Part shown: positions 24,230 to 34,444 of the stretch, piece after piece
Layout: every line of letters starts with the position of its first letter
How positions within the stretch are numbered: position 1 is the first letter of the stretch
Made by a program: the position numbers and the translations under genes
The notes under the pieces: generated by a model
What the model was told of the DNA's origin: nothing
Databases searched by the model: none
The model's input: only the letters and a program-made list of their open reading frames with translations
Source of the DNA: Deroplatys truncata
Lineage: Eukaryota > Arthropoda > Insecta > Mantodea > Mantidae
NCBI GenBank assembly: GCA_030765065.1
Contig: CM060990.1
Location: forward strand, 498,098,190-498,162,189
DNA: 64,000 nt
Reading direction: 5' to 3'

Positions 24230-24262
24230 TCATACAACATTTTTAGTTTTCCGTTGAACACT
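24230..24262 (-). pseudogene. Last codons of the transposon-like gene split by the Polinton
   Basis: Joining the minus-strand reading at 48187 to this segment through the shared AACACT continues the frame without a break: ...FYRNS, V, then QRKTKNVV and a TGA at 24230-24232. A native stop soon after the FYR block is what the family shows, so the insertion hit the extreme 3' end of the gene. Confidence 0.6.
24257..24262 (+). other. Target-site duplication, left (AACACT)
   Basis: AACACT lies directly outside the left terminus (AGTAGCATATTAT) and again directly outside the right terminus at 48187-48192. Six bases is the duplication length known for Polintons/Mavericks. Confidence 0.85.
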
Positions 24263-24289
24263 AGTAGCATATTATAGAGGAAGCTGCAT

Positions 24290-25830
24290 ACTTTTTGCGT
24301 TTATATCGGAAAAAATAGGGAAAACGAGGGAAGATGCGACGGTTCAAGGAGGAAAATGCGTTTATATGGGAGAGATAGGGAATACGAGGGTCGATACTAG
24401 GCTAGACAAGGGATGAAGGAGGGGGGGTGTGCTTTATATGAGAGAGGTAGGGAATACGACGAGAAGTACTAGGCTAGACAGAGTTTGAGGTGCGGAGTAT
24501 GCGTTTATATGGGGTAGATATGGAAAACGTGGACAGATGATAGGCTAGACAGATGCTGAAGGAGGGGGAATATGAACTTATATAGAGGAGAGATAGGGAA
24601 TACGAGGAGAGGTACTAGACTAGACAGGGCTTGAAGGATAGAATATGGCTTTTATATAGGAGAGCTAGCAAACCGAGGAGAGGTATTAGGTTAGGAGGGT
24701 TTGAATGGTAGAGTATGCATTTATATAGAGAGACGAGGAAAACGAGAGTGGATGCTAGGTTGAGAGAGACTTCATGAACGAAAATGCGTTTATATGGGAG
24801 AGATAGGGAAAACGAGGAGAAATCCGTGGTAGAGTAGCGCCTGAAGGGGGAGGAGCACCCTTTAAATGATAAAGGCATGGAATACGAGGAGAGGTAGTAG
24901 GTTAGACAGAGGTCAAGGAGTACGGTATTCGTTTATGTGGAGAACGTATGGAGAACGGAGAGAGATCGTATGCTAGGAGAGAGTTGAAGGGGGGAAATGC
25001 GCTTTATATGAGAGAGGTAGGAAATACGAGAAGAAGTACTAGGCTAGGCAGAGGTTGAGGAGTAGAGAATTCGTTTATATGGGGAAAATATGGAAAACGG
25101 AAAGAGATGCTATGCTATACGGAGACTGAAGGAGGGGGAATGCAGGTTAATACCAGTGAGATAGGAAACCAAGGAGAGATGCTAGGCTAGACAGAAGCTG
25201 AAGGAGGGGATACGCTTTATTTGTGAGAGGTAAGGATTACGAGGGCAGGTGCTAAGCTAGACAGATGTTAAAGGTAGAATGCGTTTATATGTGCGAGGTA
25301 GGGAATACTAGGAGAAGTGATAGGCTAGACAGTAGTTGAGGAGTAGAGTATGCGTTTATACGCGAAAGATAGGGAATACGAGGAGAAGTGCTAGGATAGA
25401 CAGGCGTTGAGGAGTAGAGTATGCGTTTATGTAGGTATGATAGGGAAAACGTGGAGAGATGATAGGCTAGCAGGCTAGGAGACTAGAAAAGACATTTATA
25501 TGTGAGAGCTAAAGAATACGCTGAGAGATAATAAGATAGACAGATGCTGAAGGAGGGAGGGATACGCTTTATACGGAAGAGATAGGGAAAGGTGGAGTCA
25601 TGCTATACTAGACAGAGTTAAAGGTAGAATGTGTTTTGTATGATAGAGAGAGATAGCAAGGTGAGGAGAGGTATTAGGCTAGGAGGGTTTGAATGGTACA
25701 GTATCCGTTTATATGGAGAGACGGGGGAAACGGAGAGAGATCCTATGCTAGGAAGGAGTTAAAGGAGAGGGAATTGCGTTTATATTGGAGAGATAGGAAA
25801 TACGAGGGTCGATGCTAGGTCAGACAGTAT
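24290..25830 (-). repeat. ~70-bp tandem array in the left arm
   Basis: About 20 degenerate units with the core GCGTTTATATGGGAGAGATA, then GGGAATACGAGGAGAGGTRC and TAGGCTAGACAG. Units differ at 10-25% of positions, with several length variants. The complementary array makes up the right tip (32100-32491, 41260-41451, 47408-48160). Open frames here are repeat translations, not genes. Confidence 0.8.
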
Positions 25831-26040
25831 GCTTTTATTCTAAATCTTACAAACTTTTTATATGTTAAACAGTTAGTGTGCCAGACGGAAAGGGATAAAC
25901 TGCATGTTGGTTTACAGTTTTGATGCATGTAGAAGTATTCTAAACTAACCCCACACCGAACGCCCTAACCTATCCCTACCTTGCCTGCTCTGGATCATCT
26001 TCTCATTGTCTATTCCATCCTATCATCGTCTAACTTAACC
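25831..26040. repeat. Unique spacer between the two arrays, left arm
   Basis: Non-coding. Nearly identical in complement to about 31895-32100 (for example CAGTTAGTGTGCCAGACGG), which makes it a good anchor for aligning the two arms. Confidence 0.65.
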
Positions 26041-26400
26041 AACGTAACAAGACGCAACACCACGTAACACAACGTAACATAAGCACGTAACCACGTGACA
26101 ATACGTAACACCGCGTAACATAATCACGTAATCACGTAACAAGACGTAACACCGCGTAACATAACCACGTAACTAGACGTAACACTACGTAACATAAGCA
26201 CGTAAGGACGTGGCAAGACGTAACATAACCACGGAACACGACGTAACACCCCGTAACATGACGTAACCAGAAACGTAACCACGTACCAAGACGTAACACC
26301 ACATAACATAACGACGTAACTACGTAACACCACGTAACATGACGTAACCAGAAATGTAACCATGTAACAAGACGTAAGAACAACACGTAACCAACCCATT
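26040..26400 (-). repeat. ACGTAAC short-unit array, left arm
   Basis: Dense runs of ACGTAAC joined by CACC, ATAACC, AAG and similar spacers. The matching right-arm array (31170-31900) is about twice as long. The apparent Cys/Tyr/Val-rich open frames on the minus strand are translations of this repeat. Confidence 0.8.
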
Positions 26401-26989
26401 GCTAAGACAATCTAAGCTAACCCATCCTTCATAACTTAGACAATCAGTTAGGAAGCCTAGCCTAGTCTAACCTAACCAATCCCAAGCCATCCTCTCATGA
26501 TCTATTCTACTCAGTCATCGTCTAACCTAATCTGACGTCATCCAAACCTGATGCCAGGCATTCTAACTGGAAACTAGACATCTCCAATCATCTATTCCCG
26601 ATCGTATATCCTAATCTAGCACCTAACATCCTAACCTAGCCCAACCAAAACTAACCTCAAGTTTGTTTTAATGAAATTGCGGTGTTTTATTCAGGTTTTA
26701 TTATTTGAGAGTCTTAATTGAAAAGTTTTACATTAACATTGCTTCATTAGATAAGGATTGTAAGGGTAGACGTCTCTCCCCTTTATCTAGGCTTAAGACT
26801 AGCACTAGGATTTGCTCCAAATGGCAGGGTTAACGCCTCCCCTTAATCTTCTTTCTTCACCAGGTGTTTGCTAGCGGCATACACCGCACATGAATAAACT
26901 TAATTTTTTAAGGTTGTAGATTCGCTGAGAAAATATTCATCTTGAGATCCAGGTTACATTCTTTTATGCACTGTTTGTAATACGATATT
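26401..26989. other. Subterminal non-coding DNA, left arm
   Basis: TTAGG/CCTAA-rich degenerate sequence, then the 3' flank of the polymerase gene. About 190 bp (26.83-27.02 kb) is missing from the right arm. No gene. Confidence 0.5.
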
Positions 26990-29030
26990 GTCCGTACGCA
27001 TATGTAGTTATTCCATCCTCGCCAATAACTCTTTTATCATCAAAAGGAGCCAATGTGGTTTTATTCACTTACACTGTGCTAACAGCATGCTCCCGTGATA
27101 GGATCATATTCATGGGCGTTCTGATGATTTCTCGGTTTAAGGCAATCTGTATAGCTGTCAAATGTAATGTACTGCTTTATAGCACTACGTTTTATGCCTT
27201 TAAACTTTCTTTATCATCGATCCTTGAATATCTAAGGCGTACATCTTAGCTCGTAGTCCAACAACGCGTAGAATGATTTTGCTATTAGCCTCATCTTTAA
27301 ATTTTCCCAACACCCTTTTGTTCTGAGTAGAGTTAGCATATATGGTTAACAGGGTAATCAGCTGTATCCAGATGTTCGAGAAAACGTAGCTTGTCCTGGT
27401 ACACATCTTCAGTTGCTACACAATGAGTGAATGAATCAATCAGTGTCCATATAATAAGCTTCGGGTTTTCAGCTCCATAATACGGCAACAACACATCGTA
27501 ATGATAGTGGTACATTAATGTCTTGGAGATATCCAACACACTCATGCCGATGTATATAGGGTTGCTGAACGCAATCTGACGAGAGGCCATGTGTACATTA
27601 GCTAGATTAGCAGCATATATCGTCCTATCGATAAACGTAGGTTTGGCGATCAACTTTTCCAGTGTCTTCTCGTTTATAACCAGTCGTATATCCATACGAT
27701 TACGCAGATTCTCCATAGTATTTCAAACAATGGCCTTGTTAAACAGTTTGTAGAGGTTCTTCTCGAAATCATTTGCCGCCTGTTATCGTAGCCTATTGTT
27801 AAATTCCACATAAGGTTTTAACCACTGCGACCGTCGGAATTGTAGCACACGATGGATTCTTGTTAGCTGTAGTCCATGATTAAGAGCCTGCTTCAAAGTC
27901 ATGAAATGTAATACATACTTCTTTCGAGGTCCAAGATGAGGTATCAGTTTCTTTATAGATGATTCCTTAGGCTTCACACACTCAGACAGAAAAGGTAGAT
28001 CGTTGTGTAGATCATGAAGTTCTGCAGGAAACTCGATGTCAAATTCTAATAGGTATCCATGAGGATCATCTTCTTGTAGTCTTTCTAAGTCGAATTCTTC
28101 AGGTGACACCCACTCAAATCCACCATAAGGGAGGGCGTGGCACATTGTTCAACCATATTGGCCATTGGCGTCCTCATATGTAATAAATTGGTTTGCTCTT
28201 GATGGATCATACTTATCCATGTAGGCGTTGTTTGCTTCGGCATACAGGTGGGAAACTTGGCATAAACCTCCTCTTATACCCGATTCTATCACGAGTAATT
28301 GATCATGATCCTGTAACAATTCCAGCTGAATTCCAGTATACAGCAACATGGCGTCCCATGTAAGTCCTGGAGAGGTAAAATAATGAGCGGGATCGACTTT
28401 GTGTGTTTTGAAGGTTTGATCTCTAAATGTCACAAAGACATCAACTAGAGGAAGTACATCTGAGGTTAAGTAGAGGTCACTGTACTCAACCAGGTTTCTC
28501 ACATTAAACAGTTTCCACATATTTCTAGCATGATTGTAGCCAGCATCACTAATTTCTTCCTCATTTAACCTATTGTAGAAGGAGTCCGTAGGAGGCAGAG
28601 AGGTTTCGTTCAAAACATTCCATGACGTAACGTAATCATAGGGAAATACTCCCTTACGAGTCAGCAACTTCAACTTGCCTTCTGTGAAGTGCTTCAGTGT
28701 TTCAGGATACGATGTCAGATGTTTCACCAGCTTATCCAAGCTTGTACTGAGAAACCGAAAGCTAGCCACAAACCGAAGCATTACATATCCTACATACTTG
28801 GAGGATGATATATTGCTTTCTTCAGAGTTAGGAATTACTTCCATCCGCTCACTTGTACATCCCAACTCCTTAACAATGTAGTGTGAGTTATACTCACTGG
28901 GGTTGTGCACGAATATATTTAGGTATTTTGCAGGTTAAGTTACATTCATTATGTAAACTTCCGCGATATTCACCACTGATGTGACCATAATCGCGTACTT
29001 TATAGTTCTCTTCAGTAAAGGTTTTTTGCC
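26990..29030 (-). pseudogene. Polinton type B DNA polymerase relic, left arm
   Basis: This family makes protein-primed replicases. Reading right to left, the start shows YKVRDYGHISGEYRG (28.99 kb) and then the HNPSEYNSHYIVKEL block (altered ExoII region, about 28.9 kb). YSDLYLTSDVLPLVDVF (ExoIII-like) and SGIRGGLCQVSHLYAEAN follow. The motif A region YEDANGQYG ends in a TGA at 28146-28148, after which MCHALPYGGFEWV continues in frame. HLGPRKKYVLHFMTLKQALN follows, then a TAA after FNNRLR (27783-27785) and the motif B region with a frame break. The motif C region is degenerate (WTLIDSFTH). The C-terminal DDKRVIGEDGITT block ends near 26993. Several frameshifts; no upstream domain beyond the junction at about 29.02 kb. 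Clearly inactive. Confidence 0.8.
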
Positions 29031-30760
29031 AAGTTTCTCACCGGTATGCGGAAGCAAACAACGCCTACATGGATAAGTATGATCCGTCGAGAGCAAACCA
29101 ATTTATTAGATATGAGGACGCCAATAACCAATATGGTTGAGCAATGTGCCACGCCCTCCCTTATGGTGGATTTGAGTGGGTGTCACTGAAGAAATCGACT
29201 TAGAAAGACTACAAGAAGATGATCCTCGTGGATACCTATTAGAAGTTGACCTCGAGTATCCTGCAGAACTTCACGATCTACACAACGATCTACCTTTTCT
29301 GTCTGAGCGTATGAAGCCTAAGGAGTCATCTACAAAGAAACTAATACCTCATCTTGGACCTCGAAAAAAGTATGTATTGCATTACATGACTTTGAAGTAG
29401 GCTCTTAATCATGGACTACAGCTAACTAAAATCCATCATGTGCTACAATTCCGACAGTCTCAGTGGTTAAAACCTTATGTGGAATTTAACAATAGGCTAC
29501 GATAACAGGCTGCAAATGATTTCGAGAAGAACCTCTACAAACTGTTTAACAACGCCATTTTTGGAAATACTATGGAGAATCTGCGTAATCGTATGGATAT
29601 ACGACTGGTTATAAACGAGAAAACACTGGAAAAGTTGATCGCCAAACATACGTTTATCGATAGGACGATATGTTTTGCTAATCTAGCTGATGTACATATT
29701 GACTCTCCTCAGATCGTGTTCAATAAGCCTATATACATCGATATGAGTGTGTTGAAGATCTCCAAGACATTAATGTACCACTATCATTATGATGTGTTTT
29801 TGCCGTATTATGGAGCTGAAAACCTGAAGCTTATGTATATGGACACTGATTGATTCATTCATTCATCGTGTGGCAACTGAAGAAGTGTACCAGGACAAGT
29901 TACGTTTTCTTGAACATCTGGATACAGCTGATTACCCTGTAAACCATATGCCACTCTACTCAGAACAAAACGTGTTGGGAAAATTTAAAGATGAGACTAA
30001 TAGCAAAATCATTCTACGCATTTTTGGACAACGCCCTAAGGTGTACGCCTTAATTGTTCAAGGATCGATGATAAAACCGATTAAAGGCATAAAACGTAGT
30101 TATAAACGAGAAGACACAGAAAAGTTAATCGCCAAACCTACGTTTATCGATAGGACGATATATGCTGCTAATCTAGCTGCTGTACATATGGCCTCTCCTC
30201 AGATCGTGTTCAACAAGCCTATATACATCGGCATGAGTGTGTTGGACATCTCCAAGACATTAATGTACCACTATCATTACGATGTGTTGTTGCCGTATTA
30301 TGGAGCTGAAAACCTGAAGCTTATGTATATGGACACTGATTCATTCATTCATCGTGTGGCAACTGAAGATGTGTACCAGAACAAGCTACGTTTTCTCGAA
30401 CATCTGAATACAGCTGATTACCCTGTTAACCATATATGCTACTCTACTCAGAACAAAAAGGTGTTGGGAAAATTAAAATATGAGGCTAATAGCAAAATCA
30501 TTCTACGCGTTGTCGGACTACTACCTACGATGTACGCCATAGATATTCAAGGCTCGATGATAAAACAAGATTAAAGGCATAACACGTAGTATTATTAAGA
30601 AGTGCGATACATTTGACAGCTATACAGATTCTCTTAAAACCCGAGAAACGATCAGAACGCCCATGAATATGATCCAATCACGGCAGCATGCTGTTAGCAC
30701 AGTGTAAGTGAATAAAATCACATTGGCTCCTTTTGAAGATAAAAGAGTTATTGCAAATCC
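29019..30760 (+). pseudogene. Polinton type B DNA polymerase relic, right arm
   Basis: Inverted partner of the left-arm gene. It starts abruptly at about 29019 in the sequence equivalent to the Gly-rich block just before motif A, so the exonuclease part is absent. It has the same TGA after QYG (29138-29140) and the same TAA after NNRLR (29502-29504). There is a private TAG in the MTLK-ALNHG block (29398-29400). Motif B reads KLFNNAIFGNTMENLRNRM. A ~490-bp segment is tandemly duplicated (29608-30098, then 30099-30589). The first copy of motif C is broken after MYMDTD; the second reads MYMDTDSFIH. The C-terminus ends in LAPFEDKRVI near 30.76 kb, where it is truncated. Confidence 0.8.
29608..30589 (+). 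repeat. ~490-bp tandem duplication inside the right-arm polymerase
   Basis: Both copies start GTTATAAACGAGAA and encode the stretch from motif B to the C-terminal region (LIAK-TFIDRTI...YMDTD). The repeats differ at about 8% of positions by eye. The left arm has only one copy, so the duplication followed formation of the palindrome, or the left arm lost it. Confidence 0.75.
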
Positions 30761-31170
30761 TAGTGCCAGTTTCAAGCCTAGATAAAGGGGAGAGACATCT
30801 ACCCTTACAATCCTTATCTAATGAAGCAATGTTGGCTTAAACCGTTTCAATTAAGACTCTCAAATATTAAAATCTACATAAAACGCCGCAATTTCACTAA
30901 AACAAACTCGATGTTAGTTTCTAGTTGGGATAGGTTAGGATGTTAGAAGCTGGGTTAGGGTATACGATCGGGAATAGATGATTAGAGATGTCTAGTTTCG
31001 AGTTAGAATTCCTGGCATCAGGTTAGGATGTTGCCAGATTAGATTAGACGATGACTGAGTAGAATAGATCATGAGAGGATGGCTTGGGATTGGTTAGGTT
31101 AGGCTAGGCTTGCGTAGTTATTGTCTAAGTTATGAAGGATGGGTTAGCTTAGATTGTCTTAGCAATTGGT
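30761..31170. other. Subterminal non-coding DNA, right arm
   Basis: Complement of 26400-26830 in the left arm. Nothing coding. Confidence 0.5.
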
Positions 31171-31900
31171 TGGTTACGTGTTGTTCTTACATCTTGTTAC
31201 GTGGTTACGTTTCTGGTTACGTCATGTTACGGAATGTTACGTCGAGCTACGTGGTTATGTAACGTCTTGTCACGTGGTCACGTGCTTGTGTTACGTAATG
31301 TTACGTCTTGTTACGTGGTTACGTGCTTATGTTACGTGATGCTACCTGGTGTTACGTCTTGTTACGTGGTTATGTTACGCGACGTTACGTCTTGTCAAGT
31401 GTATACGTGCTTATGTTACGTTGTGCTACGTCTTGTTACGTGGTTATGTTACGCGGTGTTATGTCTTATCACGTGGTTACTTGCTTATGCAACGTAATGT
31501 TACGTCGTGTTACGTGGTTATATTACATCTTGTCACGTGGTTACGTGCTTATGTTACATAAAGTTACGTCTTGATACGTGGTTATGTTACCCGGTGCTAC
31601 GTCTTGTTACATTCTTACGTGCTTATGTTACGTGATTTTACGTGGTTGTGTTACGTCTTGTTATGCAGTTATGTTACGCGGCGTTATGTCTTGGCACGTG
31701 TTTGCGTGCTTAGGTTACGTAGTGCTACTTCTTGTTACGTGGTTATGTTACGAGGTGTTACGTCTTGTCACGTGGTTACGTGCTTATGTTACATTGTGTT
31801 ACGTGGTTATGTTATGTGGTGTTACGTCTTGTTACGTGGTTACGTTACGTCTTGTTACGTGATTATGTTACGTGGTGTTACGTCTTGTTATGTTGGTTAG
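31170..31900 (+). repeat. ACGTAAC-type array, right arm (GTTACGT on this strand)
   Basis: About 730 bp of GTTACGTGGTTATGTTACG-like units, against ~360 bp in the left arm. Overlapping open frames in several frames are repeat translations. Confidence 0.8.
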
Positions 31901-32491
31901 GTTAGACAATGATAGGATGGAATAGACAATGAGAAGATGATCCAGAGCAGGCAAGGTAGGGATAGGTTAGGGCGTTAGGTGTGGGTTTAGTTTAGAATAT
32001 TTCTACATGCATCAAAACTGTAAACCAATATGCAGTTTATTCCTCTCCGTCTGGCACACTAACCGTTTAACATATAAAAAGTTTGTAAGATTTAGAAAAA
32101 CGTATACTGTCTAGCCTAACATCGACCCTCCTATTCCTTATCTCTCCAATATAAACGCATTTCCCTCTCCTTTAGCTCCTTCCTAGCTAGGATCTCTCGC
32201 CGTTTCCCCCGTCTCTCCATATAAACGGATACTGTACCATTCAAACCCTCCTAGCCTAATACCTCGCCTACGTTTGCTGTTTCTCTCTCTCATATAAAAC
32301 ACATTCTATCTCTAACTCTGTCTAGTCTAGCATGACTCCACGTTTCCCCTATCACTTCCATATAAAGCGCATCCCTCCCACCTTCAGCATCTGTCTATCC
32401 TATTATCTCTCAGCGTATTCTTTACCTCTCACATATAAATGTCTTTTCTAGTCTCCTAGTCTGGTAGCCTATCATACTCTACTCCTCAACC
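31895..32491 (+). repeat. Right-arm spacer and first piece of the ~70-bp array
   Basis: Spacer to about 32100, then complementary ~70-bp units (CTAGCCTA..., CTCTCCATATAAACG). Interrupted at 32500 by LINE copy 3, then resumes at 41260. Confidence 0.75.
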
Positions 32492-32500
32492 TCTGTCTAG
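32492..32500 (+). other. Target-site duplication of LINE copy 3, left
   Basis: TCTGTCTAG here and at 41251-41259. One or two further C residues also match but merge with the LINE's first bases. Confidence 0.7.
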
Positions 32501-33136
32501 CCCCCCCAGGGGCTCACCTTATGTGAGTACGGGTTTGGCGTACTCGGGGGTTCCCGAGCCACTCATCGCCATCACCATCCTTCCACCCTCATTCGGTCGA
32601 GGTGGGTTCGTTCTCGTGACCGGGGGACTCAAGGTAGGCTCTCGTGCGTTCTGTGCATTTCATTCCATGTCGCCCCTCGCCAGCGTTTCTTTCTTCTCTT
32701 TTGCTTCTGCACATTTCGCACCACGTCCATTCATTTACGCCTCTCTTTGTCTTCCTCGCCGGCCTACCTTGCGTGCGAAACGCCTACACAGGTTTATTTC
32801 TTTTACATTTTATTTTAATCCTCCGTGGACACAGCCTGACGGATACCCGCGCACTCTGTGCGCAGCTGGGTGAGTGGGTAATGGCGTCATCCCCACCACT
32901 CGGGGTCGTCATGTACGGTATGTGTTCGTATCCGCTGTACAACTGCAGTCCCGCGGGGGGACACATCATGAGCTGCTGACTTCCGACGGCCATTGGGTCC
33001 CTCTGTCTATGTTCTGGGAGGTGTGACCCTGGGGTGAGCTAGGTATAGATAGGCCACTCACCCAAGCCGGGGTAACGCCCGGGAAGTCAGAGCACGAGGT
33101 CGGAGACGGTTGCAATGGTGGAGGATTTATTTCGCT

Positions 33137-34424
33137 ATGGAGTACCCTTTCTCCATTACTCACAACAAGCGCCGAAAAGTCTATGTAACAGAAGTAGCAC
33201 CGCCGATATCTGGTTGTTACTTGGTCATTTCACGTACAGAAGAAGGATAAAGTTTTGAGAAGGTGAACCCTTTTATTATTCAGAAGGGCATTGACGCTAT
33301 TGCAGGTGCGGTTCAGTCCTGCACTCGTCTTCGAATTGGTTCATTGTTGGTTCAAACCAAATCCGAACAGCAAAGTAAGCCCTTGTTGCGCGCCACGCTT
33401 CTCCACGGTTATCCTATCAGTGTCAAGAAGCACCGCACCTTGAATTCTTGTCGAGGCGCCGTTACCACCCATAGTCTCGATGGTATGACGGACGAAGAAC
33501 TTGTCGACTATCTTTCTGATCAAAAGGACACAGCTGTTCATCGAGTGCAGGCTAAACGCGACAGAATTTTGGTATCAACACGTACCCTGTTTATCACTTT
33601 CGACGGCGTTGATCTGCCTACGAGTCTTTCAGCAGGGCACGAGCGTATTGCAGTGAGGCCCTATATACCTAGACCTCTGCGTTGTTTCACATGCCAACGT
33701 TTTGGGCATACGCAACTCTCATGTAAGAGTGCGGTTACCATCCGTGCAACATGTAGCCAGCCCTCACACGAAGGTACCTGTTCAACAGCCCCCTCTGCGT
33801 TAATTGCAAAGGGTCTCATTCTGCTTCATTTGCCGACTGACCACGGTACTTGGACGAGAAGGCGATCCAGGAGATCCGGGTAAAGGAGAAACTCTCCTTC
33901 GCCGAAGCCCGGAGGTGTTACCATGCGCGCCAATCTTCGCTCCTGCGATCGGGAACATTTAGTTCTGTTGTTGCCTCGCCAGTACCCCAAAAGGATGCAG
34001 AGTCTCAAACTTGGACCATGACTGCCTTGACCGCCACTACCATCCGGCCGTCCATTAAAGCTACAGTTCCAAGCCCTATAAACCTGGTCCAAAGTCTATG
34101 AACTCGCAAGCCGCTGAAAAGAAACCCAAGCAGAAACTTCGTAGGGAAGATTTTCTGAAAGACCCTCCGCGTGCGCGCGGTAAGAAAAGTTCACCTTCTC
34201 CTCCTCGGAGGTCGCTGTCCCAGGAAGCTCCTGGGACAAACCGCGCTCAGCGGCACCCCTCACCCATCGCCACCCAGAACCGATTCACGGCACTTGAATC
34301 GGTTTCTGGCACTGAGCGCGTGGGCCCTCCCTCCGAGGAAGCTATGGAGTCTGACCAACTCCATACAAAAAGCCCGAGCCCAAAGGTTAAGCAAAAGATT
34401 CTTTTAAGCCGCCCTTCTAAGTAG
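33137..34424 (+). pseudogene. LINE copy 3 ORF1, gag-like protein
   Basis: The start is the ATG of ATGGAGTACCC. The protein is equivalent to copy 2 ORF1, with the N-terminal KRRKVYVTEV block, the first knuckle CFTCQRFGHTQLSC, a second degenerate one (RATCSQPSHEGTC) and the basic tail RARGKKSSPSPPRRS ending SRPSK. Breaks are a TAA at 33248-33250 (GAAGGATAAAG), a missing G near 33790 that shifts the third knuckle out of frame, and a further shift near 34070. The complete C-terminus shows that the family's ORF1 is about 430 residues. Confidence 0.75.
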
Positions 34425-34444
34425 ACAGTTTATCCCTTTTATTC

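Larger units (their letters stand above)
24263..28268 (+). repeat. Left arm of the giant inverted repeat
   Basis: Its complement matches 29019-48186 once the LINEs are removed. Identity is highest in the polymerase part (about 90% or better by eye) and in the 200-bp tract at 25860-26040. The match ends at about 28268, where the left arm continues into polymerase sequence that the right arm lacks. Confidence 0.8.

Noticed and set aside
24290-25830. CRISPR-like array
   Set aside because: The units are contiguous and degenerate, with no constant repeat and unique spacer pattern, and the DNA is animal.
26124-26399. Cys/Tyr/Val-rich open frames in the ACGTAAC arrays (also 31201-31900)
   Set aside because: They appear in several frames at once and follow the repeat unit, so they are shadows of the satellite.
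28675-28881. 68-codon plus-strand open frame in the left polymerase
   Set aside because: A shadow of the minus-strand polymerase, which has clear family motifs.
31080-31110. Insect telomere-type (TTAGG)n sequence
   Set aside because: Only two adjacent TTAGG units within degenerate sequence; not an array.
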